DNA from: JAWKIW01 sp046331175 | GTDB lineage: Bacteria > Actinomycetota > Acidimicrobiia > Acidimicrobiales > Acidimicrobilacustridaceae | Length of the DNA: 64,000 nucleotides | Assembly (NCBI GenBank): GCA_046331175.1 | Contig: JAXLRI010000015.1 | Span: 62,001 to 126,000 of the forward strand | Direction: 5' to 3' | Shown: positions 44,801 through 50,684 of the stretch, piece after piece | How positions within the stretch are numbered: position 1 is the stretch's first letter | Layout of the letters: each line of letters opens with the position of its first letter | Program-made: the position numbers and the translations under genes | The notes under the pieces: model-generated | What the model was told of the DNA's origin: nothing | What the model saw: only the letters and a program-made list of their open reading frames with translations | Database searches by the model: none

Positions 44801-46288
44801 GGCCAGCTCGACGCGGGCGAGGTGGAACGAGCCGGCGGCGTTGGTCAGCCGGAACAGCTGCTTGGGGTCGGAGCAGCCGGCACACGACCGACCGTCGAGG
44901 ACGACGTGGTGGCCGGCGCCGGTGATGTCGACGTCGGCGGTGACGACGATCGGTCCCCCGGTCCAGTGGACGGTGCCGTCGCCGGCGAAGGCGATGGTGA
45001 CCGTCCCGCTGGCGAGGGCGTTGGCCTCCTCCACCGCGGCGCGCAGCGTGCACGTGGCGGCTGCGGTCGCGCAGGTGCCGTCGCCGGGCGTGGCATCGGA
45101 GGTGTCGGCGAGGTCGGTGACGGTGAAGCTCGGGGCGGCGGCTGCCGGTCGGGCGCCGACCACGGTGACGGTGCCGACGGCGGCGCCGGTGGCGAACAGG
45201 GCGAGGACGACGGGCACGGCCACGCCGGTGACGACCGGGCCGCGCGAGCCGGGTCGCGGCGGCGGGTCGACCACGGCGAGCTCGGCGGGCGACGTCGGCG
45301 CGGCAGCCCGGAACAGGGCCACGGCGACGATGACCGGGACGGCCGACACGAGCAGCTGGACGGTGAGGCGGAGGCCGGCGCCGGCGCGGACCGACAGCAG
45401 GTCACCGAGCGCGTAGGCGAGGGCCTCGACGACCACGACCGCGACAAGGGCGCCGGCGAGGGCCACGGCGGTCGACCACCACCGGCCCTCGACCAGCGCT
45501 GCGCTCCGGCGCAGCGCGGCGCGGGGGCGGTTGCGCTCGACGGCGGCGGCGGGAAGGGCGAGCCCCCAGCGCACCGACGCGTAGGCGAGGGCACCGAAGG
45601 GCACGGCGAGCACGACCAAGGTGCGCGGCGCAGGCCACCGCAGCGATGGCCGCCGCCGACGCGCCAGGAGCGCGATCGGTGTGAGCACCAACCCGAGGAG
45701 ACCGACGAGGACGAGGACCGGGGTGGCGAGCACCAGCAGGGCCACCATGGCGAGGTAGGCGATCGTGACCCCGAGCGCGCTGGGCATGCGACGCAGGCCG
45801 CGGCGCACCGCCCGACCGAGGCGCGGTGGGCGACCCGCCTGGATGTCGTCGCTGAGCTGGGCCATGGCGGCGACGCCGGAGAGCATCGTGACCGCGGTGA
45901 GCACGACCGCCGGGATCCCGACCTCGAGGGCGAGCACCACCCAGCCCCGCGTCGACACGTCGGCACCGTCGAGCAGCGACGGCCCCTGCGAGACCGCCAC
46001 CTGGTGGAACCACGCCAGCACCACCATGCCGCCGAGGCCGAAGGCGGCGGTGACGAGGACGAGGAGCAGCGCGAACCGCCACCAGCCCGCCCGCCACACC
46101 GCGGCGCTCGTCGCGACGACCGCGCGCAGCCGCCCCGCCGTGGCGCTCCCGTCGTGCTGTCCGCCGCCGCCCTCGGGCCGTCGCTCGTCGCGCCGGCCCT
46201 CGCCCTCTCCTGGTGCCACGTCCGCTCGCCCTCTGCCGTCGCCCGGCTGCCGCCCTGCTGTGGTCCCCGGCCCGTCCCCGGTGCGCAC
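32897..46288 (-). CDS. Giant membrane-anchored surface protein with Ig-like repeat array (4463 aa)
   Basis: Residues ~70-385 hold about six to eight hydrophobic helices (first WWRFALLLVLVTAAFGLGG). Residues ~385-1010 contain two right-handed beta-helix units with CTLRAAV motifs and the 'choice-of-anchor Q' ending (TDARGITRPQ...CDPGAVE). Residues ~1010-3530 are about 26 Ig-like repeats of ~97 residues (NPSVxGQSVTxTATV, PTGTVTFxDGAT, HTITATYxGD), five nearly identical. Residues ~3530-4215 hold about seven Cys-bounded InlB-repeat-like modules, then a helical tail. GTG start 8 nt after TACGGT. Likely adhesin or surface scaffold; ligand unknown. Confidence 0.85.
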   Translation of the reverse strand: MRTGDGPGTTAGRQPGDGRGRADVAPGEGEGRRDERRPEGGGGQHDGSATAGRLRAVVATSAAVWRAGWWRFALLLVLVTAAFGLGGMVVLAWFHQVAVSQGPSLLDGADVSTRGWVVLALEVGIPAVVLTAVTMLSGVAAMAQLSDDIQAGRPPRLGRAVRRGLRRMPSALGVTIAYLAMVALLVLATPVLVLVGLLGLVLTPIALLARRRRPSLRWPAPRTLVVLAVPFGALAYASVRWGLALPAAAVERNRPRAALRRSAALVEGRWWSTAVALAGALVAVVVVEALAYALGDLLSVRAGAGLRLTVQLLVSAVPVIVAVALFRAAAPTSPAELAVVDPPPRPGSRGPVVTGVAVPVVLALFATGAAVGTVTVVGARPAAAAPSFTVTDLADTSDATPGDGTCATAAATCTLRAAVEEANALASGTVTIAFAGDGTVHWTGGPIVVTADVDITGAGHHVVLDGRSCAGCSDPKQLFRLTNAAGSFHLARVELANGATSSVNGGAAIETVAANASVDDVTFFQHTATAAPGGAVAVLGGSFTARNATFVGNSATAGADVYDAGGFVMLKQATLWHAVGGSIANLDSAGGTLQLANTIVDPTSGRSCTGNVMAFTVLSSDGTCGGAAVAPQLGTLANHGGDVRTVDLLPTSPAIDQGDPDLCLPTDARGITRPQFNRCDPGAVEIVPTTSAVTFVVNDLGDAPDAGTGDGVCLTATGTCTLRAAVQQATATSTSAPIAAPTYTITFSVSGTITVGSVLDVAAAVTIDGTGQKVEVSGGDASQVFRFGDSRWPFTLRAIVVRDGHLADSFGGAGVYAATNGTIDAVTFMGNVNATTFAPGLAGGGAVSVDSFRTVTVVNSTFDNDSVDANLGGADLFVRGSAIVNASTFAEAYGGSVYADPAYGGTITMRSSALKSVTGFNCTGSISGTSNVSSDSSTCGGGLTGTDPLFAALGDHGGPVPTRTLSLGSQAINAGDNATCPPTDARGISRPQGGVCDAGAVEYVNSTSVTVTGSVNPSVLTQDVTVSADVVNGDGVVPTGTVTFKEGATVLGTGTLAPAGTGANATLLVSGLTVGSHVITADYGGDAALAPSSGSYTQVVSTPATVVTVTTPGTTVHGQPVTVSASVAAPGVSTPATGTLTFREGATVLGTASAPSGSVVVPAPALGSHTYAVDYAGDAVYPAASGSATNAVGAAATSLAVTSAGPTVFGQGATYTATVTVVAPGVGIPTGSVVFTSGATTLGSAALDAAGVATLTDATLDVGSHPITATFAGGSSFGGSSGGTTQVVNQAATSLALAGSPNPSVHGQSVTVTATVTATAPGAGTPTGTVSFFDGATPLGSASLDGSGVASLPVGGLTTGSHSISATYAGATRYVVSAGSATQVVDPSPTAVAVSSAPTVTGQGISVTATVSPVAPGAGTPSGTVTVREGATVLGTGTLTAGAATVAIAALPVGAHTLTVDYAGDADFVASTGSGSHSVAAAATSVAASVVGGGTVHGQSVTVTATVAAVAPGNGTPTGTVTFHDGATTLGTATLDGAGTASVSSSVLATGTRTITVDYAGDGSFATSSGTTTHTVSPAATTTAVTTSGSPSVLGAPVTFTATVAVTAPGTGTPTGTVTFADGATTIGTGTLDGSGTASVTTPSLGVGAHTITATYGGDADDLTSSGTVAHDVGAAGASVNVVAGAATSVVGESVTFTATVAAVPAGPVPTGVVTFADGATTLGTGTLDGAGVASITTGALGVGPHGIVATYAGDGTVGAGASSPLAHTVGQAATSTAVVSSGSPSVVGESVTFTATVSVSAPGAGTPTGSVTFTDGATTIGSGSLDGTGKASVSTSALAVGPHTVTATYAGDPSFGGSSSTVGQSVGQAATSTAVVSSGSPSVVGQSVTFTATVSVSAPGAGTPTGSVTFTDGATTIGSGSLDGTGKASVSTSALAVGPHTVTATYAGDPSFGGSSSTVGQSVGQAATSTAVVSSGSPSVVGQSVTFTATVSVSAPGAGTPTGSVTFTDGATTIGSGSLDGTGKASVSTSALAVGPHTITATYGGSASQSGSSGVAAQAVGRAATSTAVVSSGSPSVVGQSVTFTATVTVGAPGGGIPTGTVTFTDGATTIGSGSLDAAGKASVSTSALAVGPHTITATYAGSVSFAGSSSTVGQSVGQAATSTAVTSSGSPSVVGQSVTFTATVSVSAPGAGTPTGSVTFTDGATTIGSGSLDGTGKASVSTSALAVGPHTVTATYTGSASFAGSSATTGQSVSQAATTTAVTSSANPSVVGQPVTFTATVTPVGTSVVPTGTVDFTSGATLLGSSPVGGGGVASLTTAALGLGVSTITASYRGTVDHAASSSSPLTQTVSAAGSTVTLTSSANPSVSGQSITLTGHVTSIPAGTTPTGSLTFVDGATTIGSAPLDGTGTATITTSPAAGTHGLAAVYAGDGTVGPGSSTTLAQVVAPAATTTAVVAAPTTAVTGQSVTLTATVAVSAPGSGTPTGVVTFTDGASTLGSATLDAGGVASLPTSSLAVGSHTVTATYGGDPDRATSSSTATVGVSPAATTTAVALSADPISFGQTVTVTATVAAVAPGAGSPTGSVTFREGATSLGTVAVDAAGTASLPLQPATGSHTITADYAGDASFSASTGSTTSTVQPATTTVTITPAANPITYGTDATFVVQATTSTGPVPTGCVDVRVGGTTQVCTTLDGTGRATATLSPRPTPGSYVVDATYAGTADVTSATSAPVTLVVDPAPSAVALAASPVAFSAVGQSVTLTATVTGPASVPTPAGTVTFVDGASVLATVPVGPSGQATTSVATLALGSHSLAATYSSTNGLTASSSPLLTHLVVAAGTTTSITSSPNPSVAGQPVTATAAVAAVAPGAGIPSGVVTFRDGSTVLGAATLDAAGVATLPVANLGVGAHSLTAAYAAAGGYSASTSPATTHTVDPAATSTAVTTSPAPTVTGQAVTATATVSTVAPGGGTPTGTVTFSIGGSTVGTATLDAAGTASATFIPSGGGGGVPILATYGGDPSHQGSSGGVLHQVDAAATTVAVSSTPAAPVAGDLVTITATVSVVAPGGGVPTGQVTFTDGATTLGTALVDGTGKATIQRQSPDFFFRGTHQITATFTGGGSYASSSSSPTTIVVGLAPAVVTIAADVATPATGTPVTFTATLSTPLTVPVGTSITFSEGASVLATVPVTWNGTTLVATFTTSSLATGAHTITATYDGTVDISSATASTSVSVGLLPTQVQLIDPGPSLPGQQVSLFAVVRNTASSAVPTGSVRFTIDGAVQPDVALVAGVPGTASAAVAATFTTPGPHTVDASYLPTGSFVASSTTGTHQVGQYLPRLSLAAPSGGTWGTPLTFTVSMANVGVTPLVAPTGQIVLDDGAGHSCRASAYNATVLASATCTITFPNAGPATVTASYAGDASWGSASTARSLILDRRASGITGGVANGTPFTGEDTTLAWQVNGPTVGSVTTSLSSGATCASTALVGSCPIRYPLGADGVAQPITVTYGGDRDWAPSSFSTSLTPVGCYSLTLAANPPEGGSLSTNPSPSCDGGSGFARGTPVSITATPAAGYRVRYLSPLQGYGTEALVTAGPAEAGGTRYAFADFVPLSTCYTVTYDTELVARADASFFAVTQPNCVVDANGFAGPGTGSWTPSTNRLTPRAVVGRFQAGTAVRFRNVVGTNGPPSRLYGYRYGYRGNPLTPGATPLDSLTVDADKDITAVFGPICRRVTAATDGAPGASVSVSPATDCQDPDGPGYLPSTTATVTARVVGDGAFIDSWRLDRTDVPADAKQTTEVGPPPGNARTNVVTATLDVPFADGRNHDVLARFSACRALQVSTVGGGEGNITTTPAKGDCPTRRDEGGGDLPGRTGVQAPRTLYFLPGTKVDLVAGGLSDDKNQLLNVFDGWGDDVPTTRDQLGRANPRASVTVDRDIEVKGFFYPLHDCNTLFVKVQPAGAGTVTVDGDDGLCPFRDLAKPISTKGSGMFMEPGVFTLTAQAAKGKPLAGWTLPHGEEYSDQYVEYTVPGAQTSVNMRYTGQVTASFCQRLDAKVTLVSPSGTSRTGPVPEGSDLIGVDPAPNCPFADDAWLVGTTVTVAALGDPTGFEFTGWKGATNATTMATTITLDGSSPSLDLTAGYNLKCYKLIVEPSSKVDRSDEPNCPDEPTAYDMYLGGATVTLSGRLPSSSVFTGWAGDVERTGDVPVTWVVMDGDKTVKYTYRDMTTGEKISDAVSQAGDQIAIGAKKAVGVVAAAMVALVNDAPPLGVMNDVMALATGFDSLMRLVGVDVGVTQYLAYAQQTVKWLTSTLTCASVWGLSSAETPAGTSNAATREIDKISNIQRRQQLADEAAQGLAQAEARRTFTSVGATSGGLGVMSVKETTSKVNQAKLKFAKFKKYRADKSVKKAKIGAGIGVGLEIYNIVDGAGGIGWDSDASSAWTNGDAFMSCSKDMVPDYVVDAMGGEGGG
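39521..40975 (-). repeat. Five nearly identical 291-bp tandem repeats within the giant gene
   Basis: The repeat boundary CTG codon recurs at 291-bp steps (units end at 40975, 40684, 40393, 40102 and 39811). The two rightmost units differ at very few bases; the one easily seen codes Glu versus Gln in VVGESVTF/VVGQSVTF. Flanking Ig repeats are much more diverged, so these five were recently duplicated or are being homogenised. Confidence 0.85.
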
Positions 46289-46294
46289 ATTTGT

Positions 46295-46332
46295 ACACCG
46301 TATGGATTGGTCAGATCAATACACCGTATGAT
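46295..46332. promoter_or_regulatory. Divergent promoter region with two ACACCGTATG direct repeats
   Basis: ACACCGTATG occurs at 46295-46304 and 46321-46330, 26 bp apart, in an AT-rich island. On the minus strand the first copy contains TACGGT, 8 nt before the GTG of the giant gene. On the plus strand the second copy runs into TATGAT (46327-46332), a good -10 for the TetR gene. One regulator bound to two sites in the same orientation would affect both directions. Confidence 0.7.
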
Positions 46333-46387
46333 TTCGGGCGCGGCCCCCCGCCAGCGGCGAAGATGGGGTCCGCGGCGAGGAGGAACG

Positions 46388-47185
46388 GTGCCCAAGCGGA
46401 CCGAGCGAGCAGCACGGGCAGAGGTCGAGCACGCCCACGATGCCGAGGTCCCGGCGCGCCCCTACGGCGGGCTCAGCCGAGAGGAGGTCGTCGAGGAGGC
46501 ACTGCGCATCATCGACGCAGACGGCCTCGACGGGCTCTCGATGCGACGCCTCGGCGCCGCGCTCGGGGTGAACCCCATGCGCATCTACCGCCACTTCGCC
46601 TCGCGCGACGAGCTGCTGGTGGGCGTCGCCGACGAGGTGGCCCGCCAGCTGCTCGAGGTGCACGACGTCGAGCTCTACCGACCGCTCGACCTCCTGGTCG
46701 CGCAGACGGTGCACATCCGCGACGTGCTGCTGGCCCACCCCCACCTCGCGCCGATCATCGCCAGCCGACCGATCGTCCAGGAGAACTCGGTCCCGAGCAT
46801 GCGCGGCGTCCTGCTGCTGCTGCGCATCGCCGGCGTGCGCGACGACCAGATCGAGGCGGTGGCCACCGCGTGCTCGTCGTTCGCCTTCGGCTTCGCCCTC
46901 TACGAGATCGCCCTGCAGTCGGGTCGGCGCGCGCTCGGCCAGGAGAACGAGCTGGAGGACCGCCGGGCACAGGCCGAGGTGATCCTCGCCGAGGCCGGCG
47001 GCGACCCCGACATCGAGCTGCTGCTCGCACCCCGCCTGCGCGAGGACTGGACCGAGCACCAGTTCCGCTTCAGCCTGCGCGCCCTGGTGGACGGCCTCAT
47101 CGCCACGTCCTTCCGCGACGACCTCGACCCGTCGCACGTCGAGTGGGCGTTCCCCTGGGACGCCCCCCGCCGCCCGCTGGCCTGA
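46388..47185 (+). CDS. TetR family regulator with TetR_C-type domain (265 aa)
   Basis: The helix-turn-helix is preceded by a ~30-residue charged N-terminus; SREEVVEEALRIIDADGLDGLSMRRLGAALGVNPMRIYRHF matches the tetracycline-repressor subclass (read in parts), and the C-terminal domain includes AHPHLAPIIASRP and FAFGFALYEIAL of the TetR_C fold. GTG at 46388 is 5 nt after AGGAGG, so the longer frame was rejected. Divergent from the giant surface gene and probably its regulator through the twin repeats. Confidence 0.9.
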   Translation: MPKRTERAARAEVEHAHDAEVPARPYGGLSREEVVEEALRIIDADGLDGLSMRRLGAALGVNPMRIYRHFASRDELLVGVADEVARQLLEVHDVELYRPLDLLVAQTVHIRDVLLAHPHLAPIIASRPIVQENSVPSMRGVLLLLRIAGVRDDQIEAVATACSSFAFGFALYEIALQSGRRALGQENELEDRRAQAEVILAEAGGDPDIELLLAPRLREDWTEHQFRFSLRALVDGLIATSFRDDLDPSHVEWAFPWDAPRRPLA

Positions 47186-47247
47186 GCCGATCGCCCCGGC
47201 CGGTCGAGACGCAGCGCTTCGGCCGCGCCCCCACCCCGTTGGGCCGA

Positions 47248-47808
47248 TCAGGGCACCGGGACCACCCAGGTCGTGCCCCACCCGTAGGGCGAGAACTTGT
47301 TGATCACCTCGAGGCGCAGCTGGAAGACACCGCACTCGTCGCCGAACATCTCGGTGATGTCCACCGCCGGCAGGGTGGTGTCGGAGCACTGCTGATCGGC
47401 AGCGCTGGTGAGCGGCACGTTCTTCGTGCCCTGGGCGCAGTCGGCCTGCCAGCGGATGAAGCTCCACTGCACGACCACGTTCGTCGGGCTGGTGACGGTG
47501 AGCACGCCCAGCTCGTCGAAGTAGGGCTCCTGGGTCCCGGCGGCGTTGCGGCTGAGCAGCATCTTCTGCGTGCGGCTCGACCGACAGATGACCGGCCGCG
47601 GCGTCGACGCGTTCGAGTCGAAGAACGTGGTGCAGGTGTTGTTCGGCGTCGCCGTGTTGGGCTCGCACGTCGGGGCGAGGTTCACCGCGCCGCCTGACGA
47701 GCAGCACGTCCCAGCCGCGGCCGGGACGTGCATGGTCGCGATGACGGGCGCAGTCCACGCCGCGGCCGTCGCCGCGCCGGCCGCCCGCACGAAGGTGCGT
47801 CGATCCAC
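47248..47808 (-). CDS. Tat-exported Cys-rich protein (186 aa)
   Basis: Starts MDRRTFVRAAGAATAAAWTAPVI, a twin-arginine signal with cleavage probably near PAAAG. The mature part has about eight Cys (CC, CEP, CTTFF, CRSS, CAQG, CSDT, CGVF) and a beta-rich pattern, suggesting a disulfide-stabilised extracellular domain. I do not recognise the family. It is leftward, convergent with the TetR gene 62 bp away. No downstream partner. Confidence 0.72.
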   Translation of the reverse strand: MDRRTFVRAAGAATAAAWTAPVIATMHVPAAAGTCCSSGGAVNLAPTCEPNTATPNNTCTTFFDSNASTPRPVICRSSRTQKMLLSRNAAGTQEPYFDELGVLTVTSPTNVVVQWSFIRWQADCAQGTKNVPLTSAADQQCSDTTLPAVDITEMFGDECGVFQLRLEVINKFSPYGWGTTWVVPVP

Positions 47809-47995
47809 GTCGTCCTCTCAGCTCGCCGCTGCCCTGCGCCTGACCGGCGCAGCCGGCCCCGTCCGACTGGGGCCTCGGGCCAGTCCAGCGGCCACACCTC
47901 AAGGAGGGGTCAAGATCAGAACACGATCTCGCGAACTGCTGATCGCATGTCGACGCGGCGTCGCTTCCCCGATCCGCGGGAACCACCGTGCCCGA

Positions 47996-48619
47996 TCATC
48001 GACCGGGGCCGATGCGGGCGGCGCGGTGCCGCGCCGAGGGCTCGACGGGAGCGGCGAAGCGGCGCTCGAGCAGGCCGCGGTTGTAGCGCTGGAGGAGGAC
48101 GGGGTACCCGTTCAGCGCCACGTTCCAACCCATGACGTGCCGAGCCGTCGACGGCGATCGCGCGACCCACGCAGCGACGGCGGTCGCCGTCGCCGCGGCG
48201 AACATGATGGTGTGGCTCGCCTCGGCCTCGCGCATGCGCTGGTCGAGCCGCGCGATCCGCTCGGGCGTCGGCTCGGCCGGCAGGTGCAGACCCGGGTTGA
48301 ACGCGGCGATCGGACCGCGGCGCAGCAACCGCTTCACGACGCGCACACCCAGCAGCTCGTAGACCCGGGCGCCGCCGTGCTCGAACGGCGCCAGCTCGTG
48401 ACACCGCGCCGGCAGCCGAGGCGTGACGACCCGGCTGATGGTCCCCAGCCACGTCATCGGCGCCCAGACCACCACGAAGGCGAAGCGTCGGCTCCGGGCG
48501 CCGAAGACCCGCCACGACCACACCACCACGGCGCCGGCCACGACGGTCGCCGACGCGACCACGGCGACCCGGCGGCCCGGCGGCACCGGCTCCCGCTCCT
48601 CCTCGCCCTCGTCGGCCAC
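47996..48619 (-). CDS. Membrane protein resembling glycosyl-4,4'-diaponeurosporenoate acyltransferase (207 aa)
   Basis: Two N-terminal hydrophobic helices (VAVVASATVVAGAVVVWSW, FAFVVVWAPMTWLGTI), then FEHGGARVYELLGVRVVKRLL, MREAEASHTIMFAAATA with Glu/His, a further helix, and NVALNGYPVLLQRYNRGLLERRF. The final motif (N-x-YPVLLQRYNR) and the E-x-SH pair match CrtO-like acyltransferases. The GTG start is a weak choice with no clear ribosome binding site. No carotenoid genes are nearby, so the substrate is uncertain. Confidence 0.5.
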   Translation of the reverse strand: MADEGEEEREPVPPGRRVAVVASATVVAGAVVVWSWRVFGARSRRFAFVVVWAPMTWLGTISRVVTPRLPARCHELAPFEHGGARVYELLGVRVVKRLLRRGPIAAFNPGLHLPAEPTPERIARLDQRMREAEASHTIMFAAATATAVAAWVARSPSTARHVMGWNVALNGYPVLLQRYNRGLLERRFAAPVEPSARHRAARIGPGR

Positions 48620-48763
48620 GGGCCGAGTCTCGCCCGACGTCGGCTCCTCCGCACGATCGACGGCGCAGCGACCAGCAGGAGGCGGACGTGTCGTCCAGCC
48701 CCGACGTGGGCCCGACGAGCCCGGCCGGCAGCGCTCGTGTCGTGCCAGCCCCGCCCCAGGACA

Positions 48764-48797
48764 TAGGGTGTGCGCCAGATCTGACGCTCCGTCAGAT
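48764..48797 (+). promoter_or_regulatory. -10 box followed by ATCTGACG-CTC-CGTCAGAT operator
   Basis: TAGGGT at 48764-48769 places the transcription start near 48776. Immediately downstream, ATCTGACG and CGTCAGAT (48779-48786, 48790-48797) form a perfect 8-bp-arm palindrome around CTC. Its position, where bound repressor would block elongation or initiation, and its form suit a TetR-type operator. No TetR gene adjoins this operon. Confidence 0.72.
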
Positions 48798-48848
48798 GCG
48801 GCCGCGCTGAGCTCCCCCCGCTCCCCGCTCTCCCACCGGAGGCACGAC

Positions 48849-50621
48849 ATGTCCGACGTCGACCCCGCCACGATCGAGGCCGCCAAGGCCCGTGCCGCCG
48901 AGGAGCGGGCCAAGCGGCTCCGCGAGGAGGGCCTGGCCCAGTACGAGTCGCTCGAGGAGCACCACCTCGACCGCGACCCGTGGGCCGACCCCGACTTCAC
49001 CCGCGACCCGGTCACCGAGGAGGTCGACGTGGTGGTGCTCGGCGGTGGCTTCGCCGGGCTGCTCGCCGGCATCAACCTGACCAAGCGCGGCATCACCAGC
49101 TTCCGCATCGTCGAGAAGGCCGCCGACTTCGGCGGCACCTGGTACTGGAACCGCTACCCCGGCTGCATGTGCGACGTCGACGCCACCATCTACCTCCCGC
49201 TGCTGGAGGAGACGGGCTACATGCCCACCGAGAAGTACGCCAGCGCCACCGAGATCTTCGGCTACTGCCAGCTGCTCGGGCGCCACTTCGGCCTCTACGA
49301 CCACGCCCTGTTCCAGACCGAGGTCGAGTCGCTGGTGTGGGACGACGACGCCCACCGCTGGGACCTGACCACGAGTCGGGGCGACCACATCCGCACGCGG
49401 TTCTTCATCGCCGCCGGCGGGCTGATGCACAAGGCCAAGCTTCCCGGCATCGACGGCATCGACCAGTTCGCCGGCAAGGCGTTCCACACCACCCGGTGGG
49501 ACTACGCGTACACCGGCGGCAGCCCCACCGAGCCGCTCGACCGGCTGGCGGACAAGACCGTCGGCATCATCGGCACCGGTGCCACCGCCGTACAGGTGGT
49601 CCCCCAGCTGGCCCGGTCGGCCAAGGACGTCTACGTCTTCCAGCGCACGCCGTCGGCCGTCGGCGTGCGCGCACAGCAGCAGATCGACGAGGAGTGGTTC
49701 CGCTCGCTGCCGCCGGGGTGGCAGGCCGAGCGCACCCGCAACTTCACCGAGGTCGTCACCGGCAACAAGCCCGGCGTCGACCTGGTGGCCGACGGGTGGG
49801 GCAAGGTGCTCGGCACCGACACCCAGCGCGAGCCCGCCGACGAGGCGGAGCGCCAGCGGCTGGAGGAGATCGACTTCGAGATCATGGAGGGCTTCCGGCA
49901 GCGCATCGACGAGGTCGTCGAGGACCCCGAGACCGCCGAGAAGCTCAAGCCCTGGTACGGCAAGCACTGCAAGCGGATCTGCTTCCACGACGAGTACCTG
50001 CAGTCGTTCAACCTGCCGAACGTGCACCTGGTCGACACCAACGGCCAGGGCGTGCGGGAGATGACCCCCGCCGGGCCGGTGGTCGACGGCGTCGAGTACC
50101 CGCTCGACCTGCTCGTGTTTGCGTCGGGCTTCGAGATCACCACCGGGCTGGTCGATCGCCTCGGCTTCGATCCCGTCGGCCGCGGCGGCGTGCGCCTCAG
50201 CGAGCGGTGGCACGACGGCACCCACTCGTTGCACGGCATCCTCACCGCCGAGATGCCGAACTTCTTCGTGGTCAGCTTCATCCAGGCCGGCTTCGGCCTG
50301 AACTTCGTGCACTTCCTGTCGGAGTCGACCGGCCACATCACCTGGCTCATCGACCACTGCCTGCACGAGGGCATCGACTCGATCGAGGCGACCGTCGAGG
50401 CCGAGGACGAGTGGCTGAACGTGTTGTGGGCCGCCTCGGGTCCCCTCGCCCGGTACAACAAGTCGTGCACGCCGAGCTACGGCAACAGCGAGGGGTCGCG
50501 CACCATGCTCGCCGCCCGCGCCGCCGTCTTCCCCGGTGCGCTCATGGACTACGCCGCCCACCTCGAGCAGTGGCGAGACGCCGGCACGCTCGAGGGCACC
50601 GCCGTCGTCCGAGCCACCTGA
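48849..50621 (+). CDS. Flavin-containing Baeyer-Villiger monooxygenase (590 aa)
   Basis: Type I BVMO. FAD motif LGGGFAGLLAG near residue 60; GGTWYWNRYPGCMCDVDATIYLPLLEE is a close match to the canonical family segment (read in parts); fingerprint FAGKAFHTTRWDY (FxGxxxHxxxW) near residue 210; NADPH motif GTGATAVQ near residue 240. A ~50-residue helical N-terminus precedes the FAD domain. GGAGG lies 7 nt before the ATG. Converts a ketone to an ester or lactone; the substrate could be steroid, terpenoid or alkyl ketone. Controlled by the palindrome upstream. Confidence 0.92.
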   Translation: MSDVDPATIEAAKARAAEERAKRLREEGLAQYESLEEHHLDRDPWADPDFTRDPVTEEVDVVVLGGGFAGLLAGINLTKRGITSFRIVEKAADFGGTWYWNRYPGCMCDVDATIYLPLLEETGYMPTEKYASATEIFGYCQLLGRHFGLYDHALFQTEVESLVWDDDAHRWDLTTSRGDHIRTRFFIAAGGLMHKAKLPGIDGIDQFAGKAFHTTRWDYAYTGGSPTEPLDRLADKTVGIIGTGATAVQVVPQLARSAKDVYVFQRTPSAVGVRAQQQIDEEWFRSLPPGWQAERTRNFTEVVTGNKPGVDLVADGWGKVLGTDTQREPADEAERQRLEEIDFEIMEGFRQRIDEVVEDPETAEKLKPWYGKHCKRICFHDEYLQSFNLPNVHLVDTNGQGVREMTPAGPVVDGVEYPLDLLVFASGFEITTGLVDRLGFDPVGRGGVRLSERWHDGTHSLHGILTAEMPNFFVVSFIQAGFGLNFVHFLSESTGHITWLIDHCLHEGIDSIEATVEAEDEWLNVLWAASGPLARYNKSCTPSYGNSEGSRTMLAARAAVFPGALMDYAAHLEQWRDAGTLEGTAVVRAT

Positions 50622-50684
50622 GCGGTCCGGGGCGACGGCACCACCCGGGCCGACCGAGCCGACCGAGCCGATCGGCCGAGCCGC

